A stretch of 64,000 nucleotides of DNA from an uncultured Massilia sp. (GTDB lineage Bacteria; Pseudomonadota; Gammaproteobacteria; Burkholderiales; Burkholderiaceae_D). Shown here piece by piece: positions 1 to 8,900 of the stretch. The notes beneath the pieces were generated by a model. That model did no database searches and was not told where the DNA came from. It was given only the letters and a program-made list of their open reading frames with translations. Every line of letters begins with the position of its first letter. Position 1 is the stretch's first letter. A program made the translations under genes and the position numbers. The DNA is taken from NCBI RefSeq assembly GCF_913773735.1, contig NZ_CAJYEB010000041.1, positions 124,001-188,000 of the forward strand. Direction: 5' to 3'.

Positions 1-973
1 CCGGCCAGGCCTTGCCGGTCACGTTCTGCAGGATCACGGCGAGGCCCGCTTCCTGGCCCTCGAACATGTGGGCCGGCTGGGCGCCCATCGCGGCGATCGC
101 CACCAGCATGTAGAACACGGTCACGATCAGCAGCGCCGCCAGGATCCCGATCGGCACGTCGCGGGTCGGGTTCTTGACCTCTTCGCCGGCGGTGGCGATG
201 GTGTCCAGGCCGATGAAGGAAAAGAACACGGTGCCCGCCGCGGCGGTCACGCCGGCCATGCCGCCCAGGCCGTGGCTGGTGGCGGACGCGTAGAACGGGT
301 GGAAGTTGTTGATGTCGAAGCCGGTGAAGGCGATCGCGGCGAAGAACACCAGGATCGCCAGCTTGATGACCACCATGACGGCATTCGTCGTCGCCGATTC
401 CTTGGTGCCGCGCACCAGCAGGACGCAGCACAGGATCACCAGCAGGATCGGCGGCAGGTTGACGTGGCCGGAATGGAGCTCGACGCCGTTCTTGCCCGAC
501 ACGATCATCGGCGAGCGCAGCGCGTCCGGGATGTGCCAGCCGAGGGCGTTCTGCAGGAAGTTGTTCAGGTAGTCGGACCAGCCGATCGCCGTGGCGCTGG
601 CCGCCAGGCCGTATTCGAGCAGCAGGCAGGCGGCGACGATGAAGGCGGCGAATTCGCCCACGGTGGCGTAGGCGAAGGAATACGAGGAGCCCGACGCCGG
701 CACGCGGTCGGCCAGTTCGGCGTAGCACAACGCCGTCAGGCCGGCCGTGATCGCCGCGAACAGGAAGGACAGCACCACGGCCGGACCGGCCTTGGGCACC
801 GCCTCGACCATCGTGAAGAAGATACCGGTGCCGATGGTGGCGCCCACGCCGATCATCGTCAGCGGAAACAGGCCGAGCGTGCGGCCCAGGCCGTCGCCAT
901 GGGCATGCCCGGCTTCGAACTGGTGCTGGGAATTCTTGGTTCGGAAGAGCTTTTGGCCCAGGGTCTGGTTCAC
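1..973 (-). CDS. APC-family amino acid permease (N-terminal 324 residues, 3' end cut off)
   Basis: Inner-membrane amino-acid transporter of the APC superfamily, closest in style to cationic amino-acid permeases. The visible part begins with a hydrophilic leader (VNQTLGQKLFRTKNSQHQ) and then runs through repeated hydrophobic helices. The family signature GVGATIGTGIFF lies in the first membrane segment and FFSFIGLDTIATAGEEVKNP lies further on; the second matches the conserved Glu-Glu-x-x-Asn-Pro loop of the family. The start is a GTG; no ATG lies near the conserved N-terminus. The gene continues beyond the left edge, so the C-terminal helices are not visible. It is divergent from hmp, with about 240 bp between. 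Substrate specificity cannot be read from this fragment. Confidence 0.88.
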   Translation of the reverse strand, partial: MNQTLGQKLFRTKNSQHQFEAGHAHGDGLGRTLGLFPLTMIGVGATIGTGIFFTMVEAVPKAGPAVVLSFLFAAITAGLTALCYAELADRVPASGSSYSFAYATVGEFAAFIVAACLLLEYGLAASATAIGWSDYLNNFLQNALGWHIPDALRSPMIVSGKNGVELHSGHVNLPPILLVILCCVLLVRGTKESATTNAVMVVIKLAILVFFAAIAFTGFDINNFHPFYASATSHGLGGMAGVTAAAGTVFFSFIGLDTIATAGEEVKNPTRDVPIGILAALLIVTVFYMLVAIAAMGAQPAHMFEGQEAGLAVILQNVTGKAWP

Positions 974-1100
974 GGGTAGTGTCCTCTGTCGCACTGCGGT
1001 AATACGGTCGTCATGCGGATGAGATATATCCCATCCAAAGTTTGCGATTATAGGGCCTTTGCCGTTGCTATCTTCAATGCAAGAAAAAATACTTTTCTTG

Positions 1101-1123
1101 AAGATGCATTTTCAATGCATCTT
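1101..1123. promoter_or_regulatory. NsrR-type operator, upstream copy
   Basis: A 23-bp near-perfect palindrome with arms AAGATGCATTT and AATGCATCTT. It matches the known AAGATGCATTT-N-AAATGCATCTT consensus for the nitric-oxide-sensing repressor NsrR. It lies 89 bp before the hmp start and would overlap the -35 region of a possible promoter with a TAGAAT box at 1128-1133. That promoter assignment is inferred. Confidence 0.82.
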
Positions 1124-1176
1124 TGTGTAGAATGGTCGAGCCAAGCGCCCGCATGACGGGCATTTTTCGAGACTTT

Positions 1177-1199
1177 AAGATGCATTTGAAATGCATCAT
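1177..1199. promoter_or_regulatory. NsrR-type operator, downstream copy next to the hmp ribosome-binding site
   Basis: Second copy of the NsrR-like palindrome (AAGATGCATTT-G-AAATGCATCAT), centred 76 bp downstream of the first, roughly seven helical turns. It ends just before the AAGGAG ribosome-binding site at 1201-1206, so a bound repressor would block RNA polymerase clearance. Two sites on one face of the helix fit cooperative repression. Confidence 0.82.
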
Positions 1200-1211
1200 C
1201 AAGGAGCCGCC

Positions 1212-2405
1212 ATGATTTCCGAAGCATCCCGCCCCTACATCGACGCCAGCGTCCCGGTCCTGCGCGAGCACGGTCCGACCATCACGAAGCGCTTCTATGC
1301 CGACATGCTGGGCACGCACCCGCAGCTGACGCGCCTGTTCAACATGGGCAACCAGGCCCAGGGCGTGCAGCAGCAATCGCTGGCGGCGGCCGTGTTCGCG
1401 TACGCGGCGAACATCGGCAATCCGGAGGCGCTCGGGCCGGTGGTCAAGCGCATCGTCCACAAGCACGTGTCAGTCGGCCTGCGCGCCGAGCACTACCCGA
1501 TCGTGGGCCACCACCTGCTCAAGGCGATCGCCGAGACGCTGGGCGACGCCGCCACCGCGCCGCTGATGGACGCCTGGAAGGAAGCCTACGGTTCGCTGGC
1601 GCGCCTGCTGATCGCGGCCGAGGCCGAGCTGTACGGCACGGCCGGCATCCAGCCGGGCGAGACGCGCCCCCTGCGCGTGACCGAGACGAAGCAGGAAAGC
1701 GCTAACGTGCTGTCGATCCGCATGGTGGCCGACGACGACCGCCCGCTGCCGCCGTTCCAGCCGGGCCAGTACGTCAGCGTGGCCGTCGACCTGCCGGGCG
1801 GCCGCCACCAGTTGCGCCAGTACAGCCTGTCGGACGCACCGGGCACGGGCAGCCTGCGCATCTCGGTCAAGCGCGAGGACGCCAGCGCCGCCGCGCCGGC
1901 CGGCGAAGTGTCGAACTGGCTGCATGCGAACGTCGCGGTGGGTTCGGTGCTGCAGGTCTCGCACCCGTTCGGCGAATTCACGCCGGACACCGAATCCGAC
2001 CAGCCGCTGGTGCTGCTGTCGGCCGGCATCGGCATCACGCCGATGGTCGCGACGCTGCACCGCATCGCCCGGGTCCGGCCGCAGCGCCGCGTCCTCTTCG
2101 CGCACGCGGCGCGCGACCGGGCGCACCACGCGCTGGGCGCCGAAGTCGACGCGCTCAGGGCGACGATGCCGAACCTGTCGGTGGTGAATTTCTACGAGGA
2201 TGCCGCGGGCGCGGACGGCGTGCTGGAAGGCCGCATGGACGTCGCCAGGCTGCCGTCCTGGGCACGCGAGGAGACCGACGTCTACCTGTGCGGTCCCGGC
2301 AAGTTCATGCAGGCCCAGTGGCTGGCGCTGCTGCACGCGGGCGTGCCGGCGGCGAGGCTGCACCGTGAGGTGTTCGGGCCGGAGTTGCTCGATCACCTGC
2401 TTTAA
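1212..2405 (+). CDS. hmp: NO-inducible flavohemoprotein (nitric oxide dioxygenase)
   Basis: Cytoplasmic nitric oxide dioxygenase that converts NO and O2 to nitrate with NAD(P)H. At 397 residues it has the usual family length. The globin domain occupies about residues 1-140 and keeps distal Tyr29 and Gln53 and proximal His85 (IVHKH), the same numbering as E. coli Hmp. The ferredoxin-reductase part has the FAD motif RQYSLS, the nucleotide loop GIGITPM and the C-terminal CGPGKFM. ATG 1212 is chosen because AAGGAG precedes it by 5 bases; an in-frame ATG 21 bases upstream lies inside the operator. The two NsrR-type palindromes upstream indicate NO-responsive derepression. Confidence 0.97.
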   Translation: MISEASRPYIDASVPVLREHGPTITKRFYADMLGTHPQLTRLFNMGNQAQGVQQQSLAAAVFAYAANIGNPEALGPVVKRIVHKHVSVGLRAEHYPIVGHHLLKAIAETLGDAATAPLMDAWKEAYGSLARLLIAAEAELYGTAGIQPGETRPLRVTETKQESANVLSIRMVADDDRPLPPFQPGQYVSVAVDLPGGRHQLRQYSLSDAPGTGSLRISVKREDASAAAPAGEVSNWLHANVAVGSVLQVSHPFGEFTPDTESDQPLVLLSAGIGITPMVATLHRIARVRPQRRVLFAHAARDRAHHALGAEVDALRATMPNLSVVNFYEDAAGADGVLEGRMDVARLPSWAREETDVYLCGPGKFMQAQWLALLHAGVPAARLHREVFGPELLDHLL

Positions 2406-2416
2406 GCGGCGGTGCT

Positions 2417-2465
2417 GGGTTAGCGCAGGGGTTAGCGCAGGGTTAGCGCAGGGTTAGCGCAGGGG
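2417..2465. repeat. Short tandem repeat, unit GGGTTAGCGCA
   Basis: About four and a half head-to-tail copies of an 11-12 base unit (GGGTTAGCGCA/GGGGTTAGCGCA) directly after the hmp stop codon. They lead straight into the GGGGTCAGAGCC element. Slippage-type low-complexity DNA; no coding sense. Confidence 0.9.
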
Positions 2466-2660
2466 TCAGAGCCCGGTGTTGATTTTCAAAGGGCTCTGAC
2501 CCCGGTTTTCGGCCCGCGCCACCAGCACACCGGGGTCAGAGCCCCTGAAAACCAACACCGGGCTCTGACCCCTGCTCTGGCCTCTGCTCTGGCCTCTGCT
2601 CTGGCCTCTGCTCTGACCCCTGCTCTGGCCTCTGCTCTGCCCCTGCTCGGCCCCCGCCCT
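2461..2660. repeat. Family A palindromic element (GGGGTCAGAGCC), complex copy with 12-bp tandem array
   Basis: Two inverted-repeat modules built on GGGGTCAGAGCC and its complement GGCTCTGACCCC, enclosing GGTGTTGATTTTC-type loops. They are followed from about 2572 by a degenerate 12-bp tandem array (CTCTGGCCTCTG). It lies between the convergent hmp and GIN-domain genes. Other copies of the family are at 17393-17497 and 62974-63030. Strong hairpins are expected on either strand, and they may double as terminators. Confidence 0.88.
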
Positions 2661-2680
2661 GCCCCTGCCCTCCCGCCGCC

Positions 2681-3553
2681 TCAATTCACCAGCTGCACCA
2701 GATTCCCGCTCACCGACCGCTGCGCCGGATTGCCGTACACGCGGATGCCGCCCGAGCCGCCGTTCTGCGCGATCAGCGACTGCCTCACGTTGGCCGTGAT
2801 CCCGCCGGACCCCGTCGACGACAGGTCGGCCTGTTCGCTCGCGAGGTGCGCGAGGTCCAGCTGGCCGGAGCCGCTCGCGCGTGCGGTGAGCGCGCGCACG
2901 CTGCCGCCCACGCGCAGCTGGCCCGACCCGTCCAGCTTGACGATCGCATAGTCGCCGCGCACCTGGCCCACGTTCATGTGGCCGGAGCCGGTCAGGCGCA
3001 GGTTGGCGCTGGCGCTCTCCAGCATGGTGGCGTCCAGGCTGCCCGAACCCGCGCTGTCCGCATCCAGGCTGGCCACGCGGCCGGCCAGCACGGTCGTGCC
3101 CGATCCCGAATTCGACACCGTCAGCGGCGCGCCGTTCAGGCCCTGCACCGACAGGCGGCCGGAACCGCCGCGGCGCACGTCGGTCAGGCGCGGCACCGTG
3201 TAGGTCACGCGCACCGGATTGCTGCTGCGCCAGGAGCGCTCGACCTCGACGACGAGGCGGTCGCCGCGCACGTCGGTGCGCACCAGCGGCAGGATGTTGC
3301 TGTCCGCCTCGACCAGCAGCGAGGTGGCCGGACCGACGCGCACGTCGACCACGATCGAGCCGCTCACCTCCAGGCCCTGCACGGTGCCGACCGCGCGCTG
3401 GTCGCTGGCGAGGACGCCGTTGCCCTGCACGCCATCCTTGGAGAACGGCGTGCGGACCTGGACGTCGCCGTCCGTGCCCGGATTGACGACGATGGCGCAG
3501 CCGCCGAGGGCGGCGCAGGTGACGGCAACGGCGATGGCGAGGGAGGTGCGCAT
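2681..3553 (-). CDS. GIN-domain (DUF2807) lipoprotein
   Basis: Probable exported lipoprotein of 290 residues with a head-GIN domain (DUF2807). The start at 3553 gives a clean lipoprotein signal (MRTSLAIAVAVTCAALGGC) with the lipobox LGGC and follows an AAGGA ribosome-binding site. A longer frame start 13 codons upstream lacks these features. The body is rich in GSG-containing turns spaced every 20-25 residues (GSGSLDA, GSGHMNV, GSGQLRV, GSGQLDL, GSGGITA), as expected of a right-handed beta-helix. The family is often called a putative auto-transporter adhesin head, but its real function is unknown. It is convergent with hmp across the repeat region. Confidence 0.85.
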   Translation of the reverse strand: MRTSLAIAVAVTCAALGGCAIVVNPGTDGDVQVRTPFSKDGVQGNGVLASDQRAVGTVQGLEVSGSIVVDVRVGPATSLLVEADSNILPLVRTDVRGDRLVVEVERSWRSSNPVRVTYTVPRLTDVRRGGSGRLSVQGLNGAPLTVSNSGSGTTVLAGRVASLDADSAGSGSLDATMLESASANLRLTGSGHMNVGQVRGDYAIVKLDGSGQLRVGGSVRALTARASGSGQLDLAHLASEQADLSSTGSGGITANVRQSLIAQNGGSGGIRVYGNPAQRSVSGNLVQLVN

Positions 3554-3728
3554 GGAGAGTCCTTGTCTTGTTGTCTGTGGATGGGGCGGCAATGCCGACG
3601 ATCCACTCTAGCAAGGCCCATGCGGACGGGTCCGCCCCGTGCGACGAACTGCAGGATTGGCGGGACGAGCGGTCGCCCGGCCTCCCTGCGCGCGTCCGCT
3701 GCGCACGGGGGGCGCAGCAGGCAGGCTC

Positions 3729-4844
3729 CTAGCGCTGCCCGAGCCGCGTATCGCCGAACAGCGCCTTGTGCTCGCGCGGCTGCGAGCGCCAGTACTGCGG
3801 CGGCGCCGTCACCGTCGCGCCCAGTTCGGCCGCCGCGTGCCACGGCCAGCGCGGGTCGTACAGCATGGCGCGCGCCAGCGCCACCAGGTCGGCCTGGCCG
3901 TCGGCCACGATCGCCTCGGCCTGGCGCGCCTCGGTGACCAGGCCGACGCCGATGACCGGCATCGCCACCTCCTGCTTGATGCGCGCGGCAAAGCCGATCT
4001 GGTAGCCCGGCGCGACCGGGATCTGCTGGTGCGGCGACACGCCGCCGCTGGACACGTGGAGGAACTGGCAGCCCAGCGCCTCCAGCGCGCGCGCCAGCAC
4101 GACGCTCTGCTCCACGTCCCAGCCGCCCTCGACCCAGTCGGTGGCCGAGATGCGCATCCCCACCACCATCCCGGGCGAGACGGCCGCGCGGATCGCCGCG
4201 AACACCTCGAGCGGGAAGCGCATGCGGTTCTCGAGCGAACCGCCGTAGTCGTCGTCGCGCCGGTTCGCCAGCGGCGACAGGAACTGGTGCAGCAGGTAGC
4301 CGTGGGCGCCGTGGACCTCGATCGCATCGAGTCCCAGCGCATCGGCGCGGCGCGCGGCCGCCACGAAGGCGTCCTTCACGCGCTGCAGGCCGTCGCGGTC
4401 GAGCGCCAGCGGCACGGTCTCGCCGTCGGCGTGCGGCACGGCGGACGGCGCCACGGTCTGCCAGCCGCGCGCCTGGTCGGGCGGGATGTTGGCGCCGCCC
4501 TGCCAGGGCACGTCGCTGGACGCCTTGCGCCCGGCGTGGCCGAGCTGGACGGCAATCTTGATCGGCGCATGGCGGCGGATGGCGTGGACGATGGGTTCCA
4601 GCGCGGCCGCGTGCTCGTCCGACCACAGGCCCAGGTCGTCGGGCGAGATGCGGCCGTCCTCGGTGACGGCCGTGGCTTCCAGCTCCAGCATGGCCGCGCC
4701 GGACAGGGCCAGGTGGCCCAGGTGGATCATGTGCCAGTCGGTGGGAAAGCCGTCCCGGGCCGAGTACTGGCACATGGGGGCGATGACGATGCGGTTGGGC
4801 AGGTCGAGGGGACCCAGCTGGAAGGGGGAAAACAGATGGCTCAT
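3729..4844 (-). CDS. NADH:flavin oxidoreductase, old yellow enzyme family (YqjM-like)
   Basis: FMN-dependent ene-reductase of the old yellow enzyme family, 371 residues, a TIM barrel. It resembles the thermophilic-like/YqjM subgroup. The N-terminus carries the redox-tuning Cys in IAPMCQYSARDG, and the substrate-binding His pair is in EVHGAHGYLLHQFLSP. RISATDWVEGGWD and HVSSGG mark the later barrel strands. ATG 4844 is preferred because a GGGAG site precedes it and the protein then begins MSHLFSPFQLG, as family members do; the frame is open 16 codons further. The natural substrate is unknown; such enzymes reduce activated alkenes and some xenobiotics. Confidence 0.92.
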   Translation of the reverse strand: MSHLFSPFQLGPLDLPNRIVIAPMCQYSARDGFPTDWHMIHLGHLALSGAAMLELEATAVTEDGRISPDDLGLWSDEHAAALEPIVHAIRRHAPIKIAVQLGHAGRKASSDVPWQGGANIPPDQARGWQTVAPSAVPHADGETVPLALDRDGLQRVKDAFVAAARRADALGLDAIEVHGAHGYLLHQFLSPLANRRDDDYGGSLENRMRFPLEVFAAIRAAVSPGMVVGMRISATDWVEGGWDVEQSVVLARALEALGCQFLHVSSGGVSPHQQIPVAPGYQIGFAARIKQEVAMPVIGVGLVTEARQAEAIVADGQADLVALARAMLYDPRWPWHAAAELGATVTAPPQYWRSQPREHKALFGDTRLGQR

Positions 4845-4871
4845 GAAAGACTCCCGTGTGATGCAAATGCC

Positions 4872-4938
4872 TGGTGGGCACGGGGTGCCCACCCTACGTC
4901 TTCACATGAACCGTAGGGTGGGCACCCCGTGCCCACCA
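4872..4938. repeat. Family C palindrome: 27-bp perfect inverted repeat
   Basis: Arms 4872-4898 and 4912-4938 are exact reverse complements over 27 bases, with a 13-base loop. Each arm is itself palindromic (GGTGGGCAC/GTGCCCACC) and ends in CCTACG/CGTAGG. It lies between astE and the oxidoreductase gene, both on the minus strand. The GTAGGGTGG edge is shared with family B, which suggests a common origin. Confidence 0.93.
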
Positions 4939-4993
4939 AAAACCTGCGATACAGGTAGTCTAACGCGCACGAAAGATTCGTGCCGAAGGAGGA

Positions 4994-5992
4994 TCAGCCG
5001 ACACGAACCACCATGATCCCCGCCCGCAGCCCGACCCGCACGTCCGGATTCGGGAACACGACGAACTCCTCGTCGTGCTGCACGGTGTACACGGTATCGC
5101 CGTCGGTGGCGATGACGTCGCCCTTCTTCAGCGGCGTGAAGTTCTCGGTCTCGCGCCCGAACGCCATGCGGAAACCGTCGGACAGCTTCATGATCGAGCG
5201 CGCCGTGTCGAACACGCGCGGCGCCGGCCCCCCGCCCGACGCATCGCCGCGCAGCAGGCCGTGCAGGGCCGACGCCATCGCCGCGAACTGCGACAGGTCG
5301 TTCTGCCCCAGCGTCCCGATGCGCCCCAGCTCCAGCGTGGACGACGCCGCGCCGTGGTGCTGCGCCGTCCAGTAGCTGTAGGTGCCGGCCGACGCCGGAT
5401 TCATGATCACGGCCTCGATGCCGCCCCTGCCCAGCCAACCGATCAGCCGGTTGCGGGCGCCCTCCTCGATCAGCTGCGGGACGATCGCGAAGCGCGGGTA
5501 GCGCGAACCGCGGATCGCCGTGTGCAGGTCGAGGTGCCAGCGGCGCGCGCCGCCGCCGTTGAAGAAGGCGGCGGTGGCCGCGATCAGCGCATCGGCGCGG
5601 CCGGCCTCGAAGGTGCCGGCCAGGTCGCCGCGCTCGCTGCGGAACATGCGGTTCAGGTCCGCGTCGATGAAGCGCTTGCCCGCCGCGATGGCGTCGATGT
5701 TCCCGACGCACAGCATCAGGTCCACCCCCAGCGCCGCGGGTTCGCGCGACAGCGCCTCGACGGCGTGCGCGACCATCTCGATCGGTCCGGTCTCGTCGCC
5801 GTGCACGCCCACCGACAGCAGCACGCTCGCGCGCTCCGGGGAGCGCGCGGCGGCGGTGACGGTCAGGACGCCCCTGGCGGGCAGCCCGACCGCGAAGCCG
5901 GCGGCGCCAAAGCGCGCGGCGACCTCGTCGAAATCGGCGCGGGCCAGGGCCCGTACCGATGCCGGCAACGCGTCATGGTTGGCCGCGCTCAT
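4994..5992 (-). CDS. astE: Succinylglutamate desuccinylase
   Basis: Zinc carboxypeptidase-like enzyme that catalyses the last AST step: N-succinylglutamate to glutamate plus succinate. It has 332 residues. The zinc ligands are visible in GVHGDETGP (His and Glu) and in LDLHTAIRGS (His), and DADLNRMFR is the conserved Asn-Arg substrate motif. The ATG at 5992 begins only 3 bases after the gdhB stop, so the two genes are almost certainly cotranscribed. It is the last gene of the minus-strand AST gene set and is separated from astB by the large gdhB gene. Confidence 0.96.
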   Translation of the reverse strand: MSAANHDALPASVRALARADFDEVAARFGAAGFAVGLPARGVLTVTAAARSPERASVLLSVGVHGDETGPIEMVAHAVEALSREPAALGVDLMLCVGNIDAIAAGKRFIDADLNRMFRSERGDLAGTFEAGRADALIAATAAFFNGGGARRWHLDLHTAIRGSRYPRFAIVPQLIEEGARNRLIGWLGRGGIEAVIMNPASAGTYSYWTAQHHGAASSTLELGRIGTLGQNDLSQFAAMASALHGLLRGDASGGGPAPRVFDTARSIMKLSDGFRMAFGRETENFTPLKKGDVIATDGDTVYTVQHDEEFVVFPNPDVRVGLRAGIMVVRVG

Positions 5993-5995
5993 GGT

Positions 5996-8900
5996 TCAAG
6001 CCGCCAGGCGTTCCGGGCTGGCGCCTTCCGACAGCGCCCAGACGTCCAGCATCGCCTGTTCGAGGTCGGTCGCCTGCGCGTAGCCGCTCAAGCCCATGGC
6101 CGCGGTCAGCTCCTGCACCGCCGCCAGCATGTCGCCGCCCTTGCTGCGTTCCAGCGCCAGCAGCAGCAGGCGCTGCTGCGTGCGGCGCAGGGCCTGCAGC
6201 GCGTAGTTGCGCAGCTGTTCCTGCGACTTGCTGGTGGCCGGCAGCTTCAGGCCGCGCTCCAGCGTGTCGATGCCGGCCTGCTGGCGCAGCGCCATGCCGA
6301 CCTGCAGGAACTGCGCCAGCGACATGCCCTGCGGACGCTGCACCGACACCGCAGCGAACAGGAACGCCGCCAGCGATTCGATCGTGTCGACCGCCTTCCA
6401 CGCCTGCGCGAAGGCCGGCGACAGGCCGCTCTGCATGTCGGCCTCGGTGCGCGGCGGCATCAGCTGCGCCACGTCGTCCGGGGACGCGAACAGCGCCGAC
6501 AGTTCCTGCATGCCGCCGGCGCCGGCCTGCTCGGCCGGCAGCGACAGCACGCCCTCGATCACGGTGCGCAGCATCAGGCGGGTACGCGCATCGACCTGTT
6601 GCGAGACGTCGCGCGGCACCACCAGCGCATCCGCGTCCAGCGCGTCGAACACCGGCGCCAGGTGCAGCGCGGCCCAGGCCTGGCCCCATGCGGTGACGAC
6701 GGCGGTGTCGTCGATGCGGTGTTCCAGCGCCAGGTCGCGCAGCATCAGCGGACCGCAGCGGTTGACCGATTCGTTGGCCAGCACGGTCGCCAGGATGGCG
6801 TTGGCCAGCGGGTGCGCCAGCGGATCGCGGGTGGCGACCAGCTGCGCCGGGAAGTACGGGCGCAGGATGGTCTCGGCCCACGGCTGCTCGACCAGCGGCA
6901 GCGCGGCGAGGGTGCGCTTGAAGCGGTTCTTGACGTTGGCGATGACCACCGCCAGTTCCGGCGTGGTCAAGCCCTGGCCGGCGGCCTTGCGGCGCTGCAG
7001 CTCGGCGTCGCCCGGCAGCTGTTCCAGTTCGCGCGAGACGGCGCCCTCGGCTTCCAGGCTGGCGATCAGCGCGGCATAGCCGTCGACCACGGCGGCGTTC
7101 GATTGCGCCTGCGCTTCGCGCACCAGCAGGTGGGTCTGCAGGGTGTTGTCGCGCAGGACCAGGTCTTCGATGTCGCCGGTCATCTCGTTCAGGATACGGT
7201 TGCGGTCCGCCTCGGGCAGCTGGCCCGCGTTGACTTCGGTGTCCAGCCAGATCTTGACGTTGACTTCGTGGTCGGAGCAGTCCACGCCGGCCGAGTTGTC
7301 GATCGCATCGGTGAAGATGCGGCCGCCTTGCAGGGCGAACTCGATGCGGCCGGCCTGGGTCGCGCCCAGGTTGCCGCCTTCGGCCACGACCTTCACGCGC
7401 AGCTCGTTGCCGCTGACGCGGATATTGTCGTTGGCGCGGTCCTTCACCTGCGCATGGGTCTCGGTCGACGCCTTGATGTAGGTGCCGATGCCGCCGTTGT
7501 AGAACAGGTCGACCGGCGCCAGCAGGATGCGGTGCATCAGCTCTTCAGGGCTCAGGCTGGTTTCCTGGATGTCCAGCGCGGCGCGCACTTCCGGCGAGAT
7601 CTCGATGTGACGGGCGCTACGCGGATACACGCCGCCGCCCTGCGAGATCAGCGACTTGTCGTAGTCTTCCCACGAGGAGCGCGGCAGCGCGAACATGCGC
7701 TGGCGCTCGGCGAACGAGACGGCGACGTCCGGGTTCGGGTCGAGGAAGATGTGGCGGTGGTCGAACGCGGCCAGCAGCTTCAGCTGGCGCGACAGCAGCA
7801 CGCCGTTGCCGAACACGTCGCCCGACATGTCGCCCACGCCGACCATCGTCACCGGGGTCGTGTTCATGTCATGGCCCATCTCGTAGAAGTGGCGCTTGAC
7901 GGCTTCGAACGCGCCCTTGGCGGTGATGCCCATCTTCTTGTGGTCGTAGCCGTTCGAGCCGCCCGAGGCGAACGCGTCGCCCAGCCAGAAGCCACGCGAG
8001 ACGGCGATGCCGTTGGCGATGTCGGAGAAGGTCGCGGTGCCCTTGTCGGCGGCCACCACCAGGTACGGGTCGTCCTGGTCGTAGCGCACGGTGTCCGCCG
8101 GCGGCACGATCTCGCCGCGCACGCGGTTGTCGGTCACTTCCAGCAGGCTGGCGATGAACAGGCGGTAGACGGCTTCGCCCTCGGCCGCCACGACGTCGCG
8201 CGCGGCGTTCGCCGGCATCTGCTTGCAGACGAAGCCGCCCTTCGAGCCGGCCGGCACGATGACGGCGTTCTTGACCATCTGCGCCTTCACCAGGCCCAGC
8301 ACCTCGGTGCGGTAGTCTTCCATGCGGTCCGACCAGCGCAGGCCGCCGCGGGCGACCGGGCCGCCGCGCAGGTGCACGCCTTCGAAGCGGCGCGAGAACA
8401 CGTAGATCTCGCGGAACGGACGCGGTTCCGGCACCAGCTGCAGGTTGCTGGTGTCGAACTTGAAGATGATTTTTTCGCCCCGGCCTTCTCCCGACTTCTG
8501 GAAGTAATTGGTGCGCACGGTCGCCATCACCAGGTCGACCAGCGCGGCCAGGATTTCCTCGGTGTCGGCGTGGTTCACGGCAGCCAGCGATTGCTTCAGC
8601 GCGTCCAGCCTGGCGACGCCGGAGGCGCGCTCTTCCTGCGACAGCGCCGGGTCGAAGCGCAGCTTGAAGCCCTCGACCAGTTCGCGCACGAGGTCGGCGC
8701 GCACGCGCAGCGTCTCGGCCATGTAGCGGGTCGAGAACTTGCTGCCGGCCTGGCGCCAGTAGCTGATGTAGGCGCGCACCAGCTGCACTTCGCGCAGCGA
8801 CAGGCCGCCTTCGATCGACAGGCCGTTCAGGCGGCCGTCTTCGGCCTCGTCGTTGATCAGCGCGGCGAACAGCTCTTCCGCGACCTGCGCGATGCCCGGC

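Noticed and set aside
1191-1211. Upstream in-frame ATG at 1191 as the hmp start
   Set aside because: It lies inside the NsrR palindrome and has no ribosome-binding site; ATG 1212 has AAGGAG and gives the canonical His85 numbering.
2572-2660. Possible CRISPR array
   Set aside because: The repeats are 12 bp, directly abutting and degenerate, without spacers, and no cas genes are nearby.
2466-3614. An open frame with repeated Arg-Gly-Gln-Ser units
   Set aside because: The repeats are only a translation of the 12-bp GGGGTCAGAGCC family. The frame overlaps the GIN-domain gene and has no conserved domain.
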